Shown: positions 7,897-15,795 of the stretch, piece after piece
Numbering within the stretch: the stretch's first letter is position 1
How the letters are laid out: each line of letters begins with the position of its first letter
DNA from: Rheinheimera tangshanensis
GTDB taxonomy: Bacteria; Pseudomonadota; Gammaproteobacteria; Enterobacterales; Alteromonadaceae
Reading direction: 5' to 3'
DNA: 64,000 nucleotides
Assembly: GCF_014645135.1 (NCBI RefSeq)
Contig: NZ_BMLH01000003.1
Location: 186,001-250,000, forward strand
Notes under the pieces: generated by a model
The model's input: only the letters and a program-made list of their open reading frames with translations
Told to the model about the DNA's origin: nothing
Database searches by the model: none
Position numbers and translations under genes: made by a program

Positions 7897-8739
7897 TTAG
7901 GACTTTTTGGCAAAAAATTGCCGCGCTTTGTCGATGTCGGCGCAAAGTTGCCGCACCCCATGCAGCATTCTGCTTGTGGTGCGGTGCACCAGGTCTGAAT
8001 CTGGCTGGCTAAACTGTTGATATTTAACGGCCGGAATGGCGGGCCAGCGGCTCCAGTCGAGCAGGGCGCGTGGTTCATTCACCGACACAGGCTGAATAAT
8101 CAGTTGCGGCTGACTGGCGACCACATGCTCCAAACTAACCTGCGGGTAATCCCCTATAGCATCAGCAAAGGGATTGTGGGCGCCACAAAGCTCCAACTGC
8201 TGCTGCGGCCAGGCTTTTTGTGCCACAGTCGACAGTGGTTGTTGCCAGAGCTCGTAAAAAACTGTGACTTTAATTTTATCGCTGTAGTTTTTCTGTAGTT
8301 CAGCTAAGCCTTGTTCCATTAGCTGAGCTTGTTGTTCTGCCGCCGCGTCAGCGCCTGTCAGCTGACCTAATAAACGTAGTTCTTTGGCAATGTCTGTCAG
8401 CAGCAGTGGATTCGAATCCACCACAGTTAAGCCAAACTGGCGTAACCTGGCGACATCAGCCGGCGGGTTGCCGTCCGTCCAGACCAGAACCAGATCCGGT
8501 TTTAACGCCAGAATTTTCTCGACCTGCAATTGGGCATAATTGCCAACACGAGGTATGTTTTTTGCGCCTTCCGGGTAATCGGCATGATCGGTTGTGCCAA
8601 CAATCATGTCACCTACACCAAGGCTATAGAGCTGCTCTACTAAATGGGGAGAGAGCGCAACAATACGTTGAGCCGGTTTGGCTTGTACCGTCACTGTAAA
8701 TAAAGCACAGCAGCACAACACAATACGTAGCACAGACAT
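7897..8739 (-). CDS. btuF: Periplasmic cobalamin-binding protein BtuF
   Basis: 280-residue substrate-binding protein of the cobalamin ABC importer. The signal peptide ends near residue 20 (VTVQA). The mature part has RIVALSPHLVEQLYSLG and GTTDHADYPEGAKNIPRVG, typical of BtuF/helical-backbone metal-chelate binding proteins, and later HVVASQPQLIIQ. It is the last gene of the B12 operon. The ATG at 8739 shares one base with the cobO stop (TAATG); a TTG six nt upstream sits closer to the GGAG box and is an alternative start. It delivers cobalamin to BtuC-BtuD, encoded at the head of the operon. Confidence 0.92.
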   Translation of the reverse strand: MSVLRIVLCCCALFTVTVQAKPAQRIVALSPHLVEQLYSLGVGDMIVGTTDHADYPEGAKNIPRVGNYAQLQVEKILALKPDLVLVWTDGNPPADVARLRQFGLTVVDSNPLLLTDIAKELRLLGQLTGADAAAEQQAQLMEQGLAELQKNYSDKIKVTVFYELWQQPLSTVAQKAWPQQQLELCGAHNPFADAIGDYPQVSLEHVVASQPQLIIQPVSVNEPRALLDWSRWPAIPAVKYQQFSQPDSDLVHRTTSRMLHGVRQLCADIDKARQFFAKKS

Positions 8740-9338
8740 TACCAATCGACTCCTTTTTGTACTTGTATGCCTGCATCAAAAGCATGTTTGATTGACTGCA
8801 CTTCGCTAACGGTATCGGCCATCTCAATTAAAGTCCGGTGCGCAGCACGGCCTGTGATCAGCACATGTTGAGTCGTGGGTCTGTTATTTAGTGCCTTGAC
8901 TACTCTCTCTAAGTCTATGTAGTGGTAACTCACCATATAAGTCAGCTCATCCAGTAGCACTAGCTGAATACTGTCATCCTGCAAAAACTGTTCGGCTTTG
9001 GCCCAAACCTGCTCAGCGGCAGCAATATCGGCAGCTCTGTCCTGGGTATCCCAGGTAAACCCTGTGTTCATCACGGCAAATTCAACACCGTGCTGCTGCA
9101 ATAAATTGCGCTCGCCACAGTCCCAACTGCCTTTAATAAACTGCGCCACAGCAGCTTTTAAACCATGGCCGACAGCGCGGGCCACAGTACCAAAACCCGC
9201 TGTGGATTTACCTTTCCCATTGCCGGTGATCACCAGCAATAAGGCTTTGTCGGCCGTAGCAGCGGCAATACGGCTATCGACTTGTTCTTTCAGTTTTTGC
9301 TGACGTTTTTTATGGTTTTGTTGTTTCAGATCGGTCAT
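8739..9338 (-). CDS. cobO: Corrinoid adenosyltransferase (CobO/BtuR type)
   Basis: 199-residue cytoplasmic enzyme that transfers the adenosyl group of ATP to cob(I)alamin or cobinamide. The P-loop GNGKGKSTAGFG is near residue 40, followed by GHGLKAAVAQFIKGSWDCGE and VLLDELTYMVSYHYID, all diagnostic of the CobA/CobO/BtuR family. The basic N-terminus (HKKRQQKLKEQVDSRI) is also typical. The ATG overlaps the stop of the upstream cobC by 4 nt, and the stop is fused to the btuF start. It belongs to the riboswitch-controlled salvage operon. Confidence 0.94.
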   Translation of the reverse strand: MTDLKQQNHKKRQQKLKEQVDSRIAAATADKALLLVITGNGKGKSTAGFGTVARAVGHGLKAAVAQFIKGSWDCGERNLLQQHGVEFAVMNTGFTWDTQDRAADIAAAEQVWAKAEQFLQDDSIQLVLLDELTYMVSYHYIDLERVVKALNNRPTTQHVLITGRAAHRTLIEMADTVSEVQSIKHAFDAGIQVQKGVDW

Positions 9339-9949
9339 GGCAGTTCTCGTTGTTCAAATGAAAAACCTGGCGCGGCAATGCAATGGACTTGCCAGGGACT
9401 CTGTTCGTTATAACGGCTGATCCGACTGACACTGCCATAGCCAATTGATAGCTGTTGCAGCCAGTGGCTGTGTCTGAGATCAATATGAAGTAAATGGGCC
9501 AGTAGCAGACGGATCACACCACCATGCAACAGCCATAATGCTCGTCCACTTTGATACTGACTGTGTCGTTCAAAAGCCTGTAAAACCCGTTGCTGAAACT
9601 CAGTTAAAGATTCACCTGCAGGCGGCGTGATTGCAAAAGGCTGCTGCCAGAAGTCTTGTTGTAACGGCCAGTCCGGACTTTGCTCATCAAAAGGCACAGA
9701 GTCCCAGCGGCCAAAATTCATTTCTTTGAAATCCGGCTCTATCACAAGCCCAAGTTGCAGGCGCTGTGCCTGAGCTGCGGCACTATGGCGACAGCGCTGT
9801 AACGGCGAGCTCAGCACCTGTTGATAATTTTGTTTGTTTAACCAGTCAAGACAGGCTGGCGCTGACTGTTGCAGCGCGACATCTGTCCAGCCATACAAAG
9901 CCGCAGGACCGGCCACAGGACCATGGCGGACTAAATCAATCTGTTGCAT
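9335..9949 (-). CDS. cobC: Alpha-ribazole phosphatase-like histidine phosphatase
   Basis: 204-residue member of the histidine phosphatase superfamily. The catalytic LVRHG is at residues 6-10, with the phospho-accepting His9. The second catalytic area includes LWLLHGGVIRLLLAHLL with the conserved HGG. Position within the cob operon, between cobU and cobO, indicates the CobC role of removing phosphate from alpha-ribazole-5'-phosphate or adenosylcobalamin-phosphate. Sequence alone cannot separate CobC from other phosphatases of the family; context makes the call. It overlaps cobU by 14 nt and cobO by 4 nt. Confidence 0.85.
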   Translation of the reverse strand: MQQIDLVRHGPVAGPAALYGWTDVALQQSAPACLDWLNKQNYQQVLSSPLQRCRHSAAAQAQRLQLGLVIEPDFKEMNFGRWDSVPFDEQSPDWPLQQDFWQQPFAITPPAGESLTEFQQRVLQAFERHSQYQSGRALWLLHGGVIRLLLAHLLHIDLRHSHWLQQLSIGYGSVSRISRYNEQSPWQVHCIAAPGFSFEQRELP

Positions 9950-10466
9950 CTGTGCCTCGTTTTAAATACAGCGGTAAACCCGCTGCCACAAACACAACTT
10001 CATCACAGACGGCAGCCAGTTGCTGATTCAGCCAACCTTGCTGGTCGACAAACAGACGATTCAGCTCGCCCAGTGGCACCAGTCCCATACCGACTTCATT
10101 GCTGACTAAAATTAGTTGTCCTTCAAACTGTGCAACAGCTTCAGCGAGCTGCTGGCGTAAAAACGCAAAGTTCTGATCTGGCGAATGATACAACTGATTA
10201 TTCAGCCACAGGGTCAGGCAATCGACTAACACTGTTTGGCCCGAGCCTGAAAGCTGATGTAAAGCTTCACTGAGTAATAAAGGACATTCAAGCAAATGCC
10301 AGTGTTTAGGTCTTTGCTGCTGGTGCAGTTTTATTCGTTGGCTCATTTCGGCGTCAAAAGCTGTGGCTGTTGCTATATAAGTCACCAGCTCTGAGGTTTT
10401 AGCCAGACGCTCTGCCAGACTGGATTTACCGCTGCGGGCTCCTCCTAAAATCAGCGTTTTTTTCAT
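9936..10466 (-). CDS. cobU: Adenosylcobinamide kinase/guanylyltransferase
   Basis: 176-residue bifunctional enzyme that phosphorylates adenosylcobinamide and then transfers GMP to it, preparing it for nucleotide-loop attachment. The P-loop GGARSGKS is at residues 8-15, followed by YIATATAFDAEMSQRI and the LVDCLTLWLNNQL Walker-B region. LVSNEVGMGLVP is the family signature near residue 125. The frame is open nine codons further upstream, but the ATG at 10466 gives the standard N-terminus and an ATGA overlap with cobS. Confidence 0.95.
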   Translation of the reverse strand: MKKTLILGGARSGKSSLAERLAKTSELVTYIATATAFDAEMSQRIKLHQQQRPKHWHLLECPLLLSEALHQLSGSGQTVLVDCLTLWLNNQLYHSPDQNFAFLRQQLAEAVAQFEGQLILVSNEVGMGLVPLGELNRLFVDQQGWLNQQLAAVCDEVVFVAAGLPLYLKRGTDATD

Positions 10467-11245
10467 CCCTGTTGTCTCCACCATATCAGCCATACCAAGT
10501 ACAAACTCAGTTCAGTAACTTGCTGCGCTGCGCCTAATAAATCTCCGGTATAGCCTTGCAACTGGCTGCGGTAGTAAAAAAACAGCAGGATAAAACTCAA
10601 GGCTAATATTGCAAGCAGAGATAAAGTTAAAGACAGAGGGATAAAATATAAAAACGGCAGGACAAAAAGCCAAATCGACAGCAAGGCTCGTTTTTGTAAG
10701 GAGGTCGCTATAGGTTTGCTTTTGCTGACAACGTCTAATTGCTGATAAGGCAACACAAAGGTCAGGCTGACTGCGGTTGCGCGCGATAAGCCAGCTACCA
10801 GCACCAGAGCCCAAACCGCTTGGGTGTCTAAAGCGAACAGGCTTTGCCATTTGATTAAAAACACAGAGAACAGCGCGACCAGACCATAAGTGCCTACTCT
10901 GCTGTCTTTCATAATCTCCAGTTTACGATCCAGAGACAAACCGCCACCTAAACCGTCCGCTGTGTCGGCCAGACCGTCTTCATGAAAAGCACCGGTCAGC
11001 ACCAGACCTGAGATTAAACTGAGCAGCACGGCAATGGAAAAAGGCAGCAGTTGAGCAGCCAATAGCAGCACCAAAGCTTGCAGAGCACCTAATAACAACC
11101 CCACCAGACTTAAATAACGGCTGCTTTGATTTAACAGCTCCGGGCTGTAAGGGGTCGATGCAGGCACTGGAATACGGCTGAAAAATGCTAACGCCAGACA
11201 AAAGAGTTGCCATTGTCGGAGGGGCCATTGCAGCAAAGTGCTCAT
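10463..11245 (-). CDS. cobS: Cobalamin synthase (adenosylcobinamide-GDP ribazoletransferase)
   Basis: 260-residue integral membrane enzyme that joins adenosylcobinamide-GDP to alpha-ribazole. The hallmark GAFHEDGLADTADGLGGG lies around residues 78-95 and supplies acidic metal-binding residues. Several hydrophobic segments follow. The ATG at 11245 shares a base with the cobT stop (TGATG); the GTG just upstream is in frame but not needed. It acts after CobU and with the CobT product in the same operon. Confidence 0.95.
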   Translation of the reverse strand: MSTLLQWPLRQWQLFCLALAFFSRIPVPASTPYSPELLNQSSRYLSLVGLLLGALQALVLLLAAQLLPFSIAVLLSLISGLVLTGAFHEDGLADTADGLGGGLSLDRKLEIMKDSRVGTYGLVALFSVFLIKWQSLFALDTQAVWALVLVAGLSRATAVSLTFVLPYQQLDVVSKSKPIATSLQKRALLSIWLFVLPFLYFIPLSLTLSLLAILALSFILLFFYYRSQLQGYTGDLLGAAQQVTELSLYLVWLIWWRQQG

Positions 11246-12300
11246 CACGTCGCGACTCCGGCTTCCACCACTTGAGTCACGCCAGCATCAGCAAAACTGG
11301 CCATATCGTTGTAAAAGCTGATGGCGGCACGCACGAGCGGTACAGCCAAAGCGGCACCTGTGCCTTCGCCTAAACGTAAGCCTAAATCCAGTAAGGCTGT
11401 TGCATTGAGCTGTTGTAACACCGCCTTATGACCGGCCTCAGCTCCCTGATGAGCAAAAATTAAATAATCCCGGCAATTGGGCGCTAGCTGGCAAGCGAGC
11501 AGAGCTGCGACTGAAACAATAAAGCCATCAATCAGTACAGGTTTCTGCAAAGAAGCTGCACCTAAGATAGCGCCACAGAGCTGGACCAGTTCAAAACCAC
11601 CAAATTCAGCGAGTACGGATAGCGGATCTTTGGCATAAGGCCGCTGCAGCGCCTGTTTGATTAAATTCAGTTTTAATGCAAATTGCGCATCGCTGATGCC
11701 GGTGCCCCGACCAACACAAGTTTCAACCGGCAAATCAGTCGCAGCGGCCAGTAAGGCTGCTGCGCTGCTGGTATTAGCTATGCCCATCTCACCGAGCAGT
11801 AAGAGATCACAACCAGCCAGGATCTGCTGCCGGGCGATATGGCGGCCTAAGGCCAGACCCGCTTCCACCTGAGCCAGAGTCATGGCCGGACCCTGACTGA
11901 AATCTGCGGTGCCACAGCCTAACGATTGCTGAATTAAACCGGCTGCGTCGGGCAGGGCAGATAAGATACCGGCATCTACTACAGCTAACTCAATGCCGTT
12001 ACTGCGACTAAAGCAGTTGGCCGCAGCGCCTCCGGCAAGAAAATTCAGCACCATCTGCTGTGTGACTGCGCTGGGCGCTATACTGACACCATGAGCGTTG
12101 ATGCCATGATCGCCAGCAAATATCAGCAGTACAGGCTTATTGAGTGATAAGTGGGCCTCTGAGTTTTGTATCAGCGCCAGTTGTAACGCCAGCATCTCCA
12201 GCACACCCAAAGCACCTGCAGGTTTAGTTTTTAAATCAATGCGTTGCTGTATGGCTGCCGTCGCCGTTTTATCCAGAGCAGGTATCTCAAATAACATCAT
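11245..12300 (-). CDS. cobT: Nicotinate-nucleotide:dimethylbenzimidazole phosphoribosyltransferase
   Basis: 351-residue cytoplasmic enzyme that makes alpha-ribazole phosphate from a lower-ligand base and nicotinate mononucleotide. KTKPAGALGVLE near residue 25 is the nucleotide-site motif, FAGDHGINAHGVS follows, and the catalytic glutamate lies in LGLRLGEGTGAAL close to the C-terminus. Length matches Salmonella CobT (356). It starts 9 nt after btuC and runs into cobS by a 1-nt overlap. No bluB or other gene for making dimethylbenzimidazole is seen here, so the base may be imported or made elsewhere. Confidence 0.95.
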   Translation of the reverse strand: MMLFEIPALDKTATAAIQQRIDLKTKPAGALGVLEMLALQLALIQNSEAHLSLNKPVLLIFAGDHGINAHGVSIAPSAVTQQMVLNFLAGGAAANCFSRSNGIELAVVDAGILSALPDAAGLIQQSLGCGTADFSQGPAMTLAQVEAGLALGRHIARQQILAGCDLLLLGEMGIANTSSAAALLAAATDLPVETCVGRGTGISDAQFALKLNLIKQALQRPYAKDPLSVLAEFGGFELVQLCGAILGAASLQKPVLIDGFIVSVAALLACQLAPNCRDYLIFAHQGAEAGHKAVLQQLNATALLDLGLRLGEGTGAALAVPLVRAAISFYNDMASFADAGVTQVVEAGVAT

Positions 12301-12309
12301 AAAACTCCG

Positions 12310-13308
12310 TTAACCGCGGCGGTATTTAAATAACATGGATAAAAAGAACAAGCTGCCGATGGCGGATGTGACCACACCTATAGGTAGCTCCTGATCTGGC
12401 AACAAGCTGCGCGACAAGGTGTCGACCGCGACTAAAAATAAAGCGCCCAACCAGACAGAACCCAGTAATAAAGCCACACTGGATAAGCCAAACAAAGAAC
12501 GCACCAGATGGGGGATCATCAGGCCGACAAAAGCTATACCGCCACAACAGGCTACGATAGCGGCGCTGACCGCAGCACAAAGCAATAGAATAATCAGACG
12601 CAAAGGTTGGACCTTGACCCCCAGGCTGCGGGCACTTTCATCGGTTAAAACCAAGGCGTCGAGCTGGCGGCGATACAGTAGGCCCAGCAACAAGGTGATA
12701 AACACAAGGGGACTGATCAGAGCCACATGAGTCAGGCTGGCCTGACTTAAACTGCCCATCAGCCAAAACATCACCCTATTGGCGGCAAAAGGCTCAGATA
12801 AATACAGCAAGGTGGTAGTGATGGCACTGAGCATAAAGCTGACCGCTACACCACAAAGCAGCAAAGTTTCTAAACGTTGCCAGCGACTACGAGCGCCAAT
12901 TAGCAGCACCAGAAATACTGCCAGCAAAGCGCCAAAAAAAGCGAAGAGAGGAGTCAGTAGTTGCCACTCTGGCAGCACTATAGTCGCAATGGTTGCCCCC
13001 AAAGCAGCGCCTGAAACTATGCCAAATAAATAAGGATCGGCCAGTGGATTGCGGCTGGCATTTTGCAGCAAAGCGCCACAGAGAGCTAAACCGCTCCCCG
13101 CCAGTAATGCCAATAATAAGCGCGGAAAACGCAGTTGCCACAGCACAGTCGATTGCATTTCATCCAGCGCGGCAAAGCCGAATAAGCCAGTAAAGGGGAT
13201 AGACACGGAGCCGGTGTTTAAAGCCAGCATGCAGACCAGCAGTAACAAGGCTGTTGCCAATAAAAAACGTAAAGGGACAGGCAAAGCTGCCACTAACACT
13301 TTGCTCAT
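12310..13308 (-). CDS. btuC: Cobalamin ABC transporter permease BtuC
   Basis: 332-residue FecCD-family inner-membrane permease with about ten hydrophobic helices. Typical blocks are LLRFPRLLLALLAGSGLALCGALLQ (quoted in parts), RNPLADPYLFGIVSGAALGA, and GGIAFVGLMIPHLVR, the loop that contacts the ATPase. Length equals E. coli BtuC (326). Its start overlaps the btuD stop by 4 nt. Family alone would allow an iron-siderophore or haem role, but the riboswitch, btuF and cob genes in the same operon make cobalamin the substrate. Confidence 0.92.
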   Translation of the reverse strand: MSKVLVAALPVPLRFLLATALLLLVCMLALNTGSVSIPFTGLFGFAALDEMQSTVLWQLRFPRLLLALLAGSGLALCGALLQNASRNPLADPYLFGIVSGAALGATIATIVLPEWQLLTPLFAFFGALLAVFLVLLIGARSRWQRLETLLLCGVAVSFMLSAITTTLLYLSEPFAANRVMFWLMGSLSQASLTHVALISPLVFITLLLGLLYRRQLDALVLTDESARSLGVKVQPLRLIILLLCAAVSAAIVACCGGIAFVGLMIPHLVRSLFGLSSVALLLGSVWLGALFLVAVDTLSRSLLPDQELPIGVVTSAIGSLFFLSMLFKYRRG

Positions 13309-14090
13309 AAATTGTCCTTATAACCAAAACTTACCCGAGGACAATCACCAAAAGGGTTTTGATCAATAAGGCAGGGGATGCGGAATACCTCGGTGAGCAA
13401 CTGCTGCGTCAGCACTTGTTCTGCTGTGCCATCTGCGACCAGTTGGCCTTTATTCAACAGCAATAAACGGTCGCAATAACGCGATGCCAGATTGAGATCA
13501 TGAATACTGGCAATCACGGTAATATCCAGCGCTTTGGCAATACGCAGCACCTGATGCTGGTAATACAAGTCCAGATGGTTAGTCGGTTCGTCCAGCAGTA
13601 ACAACAGAGGCTTTTGCATCACAGCGCGGGCCAATAACACCCGTTGTTGTTCACCACCTGATAAATGAGCAAAAGAGTGACGCTCTTTATTGGCTAAACC
13701 AACCAGTTCAAGGCTGTGTTTAAGTTGCTGCAAGTCTTGTTCTGTATTGGTTTGCCATAAGGCTTTATGAGGGATCAGCCCCATCAGCACCACATCAGCT
13801 ACAGTTAAATCAAATAAAGGACCAGATAACTGACTGACCAGTGCCACTTTCGCAGCCAGTTCGGATTGGCTAAAAGCGCTAAGCGGCCGACCTTGCAACT
13901 TAATCTGTCCAAAGCTTGGCTGATATTCTTTTTGTAGCAAGCGCAATAAGCTGGTTTTACCTGCGCCGTTAGGACCAAGTAAAGCGACAAATTGGCCCGG
14001 CTGAATGACAAAATTCAGCGCTGTTAAGATCTGTTGCTGATGGATGCGTAGCTGCACCTCTGAAAATTCGATAACCGGGGTCTGGCCCAC
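13305..14090 (-). CDS. btuD: Cobalamin ABC transporter ATP-binding protein BtuD
   Basis: 261-residue ATPase, the first gene of the B12 operon. Walker A is GPNGAGKTS, the ABC signature is LSGGEQQRV, and Walker B is LLLLDEPTNHLD, with the switch histidine in ASIHDLN. The frame stays open for 62 codons upstream, through the riboswitch, but that part has no family similarity. The GTG at 14088-14090 has a TGGAG ribosome binding site 7 nt before it and starts VGQTPVIEFSEVQLRI, the natural N-terminus. It powers BtuC and is controlled by the compact cobalamin riboswitch. Confidence 0.92.
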   Translation of the reverse strand: MGQTPVIEFSEVQLRIHQQQILTALNFVIQPGQFVALLGPNGAGKTSLLRLLQKEYQPSFGQIKLQGRPLSAFSQSELAAKVALVSQLSGPLFDLTVADVVLMGLIPHKALWQTNTEQDLQQLKHSLELVGLANKERHSFAHLSGGEQQRVLLARAVMQKPLLLLLDEPTNHLDLYYQHQVLRIAKALDITVIASIHDLNLASRYCDRLLLLNKGQLVADGTAEQVLTQQLLTEVFRIPCLIDQNPFGDCPRVSFGYKDNL

Positions 14091-14129
14091 AACAAAGCTC
14101 CATGAAATAACGGGCAGGGACCAGCACTG

Positions 14130-14219
14130 GCAGCAGAAAAAACCGCAGAGTTCCGGCACAGTGTAAGCCCGCACTGTGTGCCGCACGGACTGTATACCCC
14201 AATGACATTGGAAGTCCGG
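14130..14219 (-). promoter_or_regulatory. Expression platform of the btuD riboswitch: two hairpins with a T-run
   Basis: After the aptamer, the minus strand can form CGGACT/AGTCCG (14189-14219). It can also form a strong CGGCACACAGTG/CACTGTGCCG stem (about 14154-14185), which may extend through CCGT/GCGG to a run of six Ts (about 14135-14140). This looks like a terminator that the ligand-bound aptamer would favour, giving transcriptional rather than translational control. The ribosome binding site of btuD follows about 35 nt later. Confidence 0.55.
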
Positions 14220-14239
14220 CAACGCCTGAGATTTGTAAA

Positions 14240-14368
14240 GGCAGGACATCTGACTTGCCATACTCTGCTCGAGCAAAGTGGCTTACAGTTGCGGGTACAG
14301 TACAGGATTTACACCTGTTTCCCTTTCAAGTTCATGACAGTAGCTATTGCTTATGCAGAACACCTTTG
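14240..14368 (-). promoter_or_regulatory. Compact cobalamin riboswitch upstream of the btuD-cob-btuF operon
   Basis: On the minus strand the order is AGGTGTTCTGCAT, then AAAGGGAAACAGGTG with AATCCTGTACTG, the core CCCGCAACTGTAAGCC, a GCCACT element, and the B12 box AAGTCAGATGTCCTGCC (14241-14257). These are the conserved pieces of the cobalamin aptamer. It is about half the length of the btuB riboswitch and lacks a clear GGGAAGG and the long variable arm. An extended -10 TGCTACACT (TACACT at 14382-14387) lies just upstream. Confidence 0.9.
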
Positions 14369-14381
14369 ACAAAACTTGTGC

Positions 14382-14390
14382 AGTGTAGCA
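14382..14390 (-). promoter_or_regulatory. Extended -10 promoter of the B12 salvage operon
   Basis: The minus strand reads TGCTACACT, an extended -10 element (TG-N-TACACT). The start point would fall about 10-15 nt before the aptamer. The -35 region (TAACGC at 17 nt) is weak. The same TACACT hexamer serves btuB. Confidence 0.45.
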
Positions 14391-14455
14391 GAGCTGGGAG
14401 CCGGGCGTTAGCAGAAATGTCCGGCGGTCAGGTGTCTTTAGCGTGGTGGAGATGC

Positions 14456-14812
14456 TTATTCAGCAATTACAGTTTTCGTCAGTTGTGCACCGTCTGCTTG
14501 CTTAATCAAGAAGCTGACAGACTCGCCTTTATTTTTCTTCAGCAAGTCTTTGGCATCATCGGCAGGACAACCAGGAATAGCGCAGTCCGCAATCTTCAGA
14601 ATTTGATCGCCTACCAATACTCCGGCTTTTTCTGCTGCGCCGCCAGCCACAAGTTGTTTCACTTTTACGCTGGATAAAGTAGGGTTAAAAAAACCTCCTT
14701 CTACTGCAATATCCAGAGACAAACCTATTTTGCCTTTGTCCGCTGCCAAAGCTGCAGTGCTGATAAATACACTGCAAAACGCAGCAGATAACAACAGTAT
14801 TTTTTTATTCAA
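14456..14812 (-). CDS. Small periplasmic PDZ-domain protein
   Basis: 118-residue exported protein. A clean signal peptide ends at about residue 23 (STAALA). The rest is one PDZ domain: IGLSLDIAV at the carboxylate-binding loop, VKVKQLVAGGAAEKAGVLVGDQILKI (in parts) as the central helix-strand unit, and a closing strand QLTKTVIAE. The insert CAIPGCPADDAKD contains two cysteines that could form a disulfide. There is no protease domain. It might bind C-termini of envelope proteins, but the partner is unknown. It is divergent from the solute-binding gene. Confidence 0.8.
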   Translation of the reverse strand: MNKKILLLSAAFCSVFISTAALAADKGKIGLSLDIAVEGGFFNPTLSSVKVKQLVAGGAAEKAGVLVGDQILKIADCAIPGCPADDAKDLLKKNKGESVSFLIKQADGAQLTKTVIAE

Positions 14813-14997
14813 TTCGACAACTCCTTATCTTTAAATTAACTAACAAAACCAATCGCTTACATATTTGACATTAAAACGAATAAGAAATAGAAACAAGTGA
14901 TTGCTAAAGATATTTATCACTACTTGAAGAGGCATCTGGTAAAGCAAATAATGTCGTGTAATAGTAGAACTGTCTAATTAAATCAACAGGATCAGGA

Positions 14998-15795
14998 ATG
15001 CGCAAAAGAGTATTGTCTGCATTAGCTGCAATGGTATTACTTTGCTCTGCCAGTATTCAGGCCTGTGTGCTGCGGATGGCGGCAGAAACCGATTTCCCTC
15101 CCCACTTGATTTTAAGAGAACAAGGCTGGCAAGGGCAGAGTGTCGAGTTGTTGCAACTGCTGGCAAAAGAGGTGGGATGCGAGCTGGTGTTTGTCAACAG
15201 CCCCTGGTTGCGTTCGTTGGCACAACTTAAAAGCGGTGAATTGGATTTAGTCAGTCATTTGTCATACAGCGATGCCCGCAAAGCTGACTTTGCCTTTATT
15301 GGTCCTCACCATATTGAATCTATCTGGCTGATTGGTGATCCGAGCAAGTTACCTAAGATCGAACAATTAAATGACTTATCTGACAAGGTTGACCTGGGAC
15401 GTATTGCGAAGCTCAATGGCGCTTATTACGGCGAGGAGTTTGAGTTACTGGAACAAAACCCCTTTTTTGCCAGACAACTGGTTAGTATCAGCAGTATTCA
15501 GGACAAACTTGCGTTGTTGGAGGCGGGCAGAGTCAATGCAATTTTGGAGGATCAGTCAGTACTGCATTATTGGCAAACACATCAGTATAAAAATGCTAAA
15601 AATTACCAGGCTTTAGTGCTGGTGTATCAAAGCCCTGTCTATTTTGGTTTCAGTAAAACAACCTTATCCAAAGCTATGTTAATCAAACTGCAAAAAGCCT
15701 GGCAGAAGTTGTTTGAGCAAGGTGATATAGAAAAAACGGTGAAGCGTTATCAGAGCACAACCACAGATGTGCTGACCCCTTCGACTAAGCTGTAG
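14998..15795 (+). CDS. Periplasmic solute-binding protein (SBP family 3-like)
   Basis: 265-residue exported protein. The signal peptide ends around residue 22 (ASIQA-C). The mature protein has [38 protein letters not shown] and [20 protein letters not shown], the layout of amino-acid-type (family 3) binding proteins. No ABC permease or ATPase is adjacent, so it may be an orphan binder or a sensor partner; similar orphans are common in alteromonads. Its 3' end overlaps that of the convergent lactate permease gene by 11 nt. Confidence 0.75.
   Translation: MRKRVLSALAAMVLLCSASIQACVLRMAAETDFPPHLILREQGWQGQSVELLQLLAKEVGCELVFVNSPWLRSLAQLKSGELDLVSHLSYSDARKADFAFIGPHHIESIWLIGDPSKLPKIEQLNDLSDKVDLGRIAKLNGAYYGEEFELLEQNPFFARQLVSISSIQDKLALLEAGRVNAILEDQSVLHYWQTHQYKNAKNYQALVLVYQSPVYFGFSKTTLSKAMLIKLQKAWQKLFEQGDIEKTVKRYQSTTTDVLTPSTKL

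Noticed and set aside
8017-8298. Plus-strand frames opposite btuF, cobO and cobU
   Set aside because: Antisense shadows in a tightly packed operon with strong protein families on the other strand.
14189-14219. Possible fourth copy of the TATACCC repeat in the btuD leader
   Set aside because: Only a short TATACCCCAATG match; the rest forms a riboswitch expression-platform hairpin and does not match the arms.
14091-14276. N-terminal extension of btuD through the riboswitch
   Set aside because: The extension covers aptamer and terminator sequence and has no family similarity; a GTG with a good binding site at 14090 fits better.
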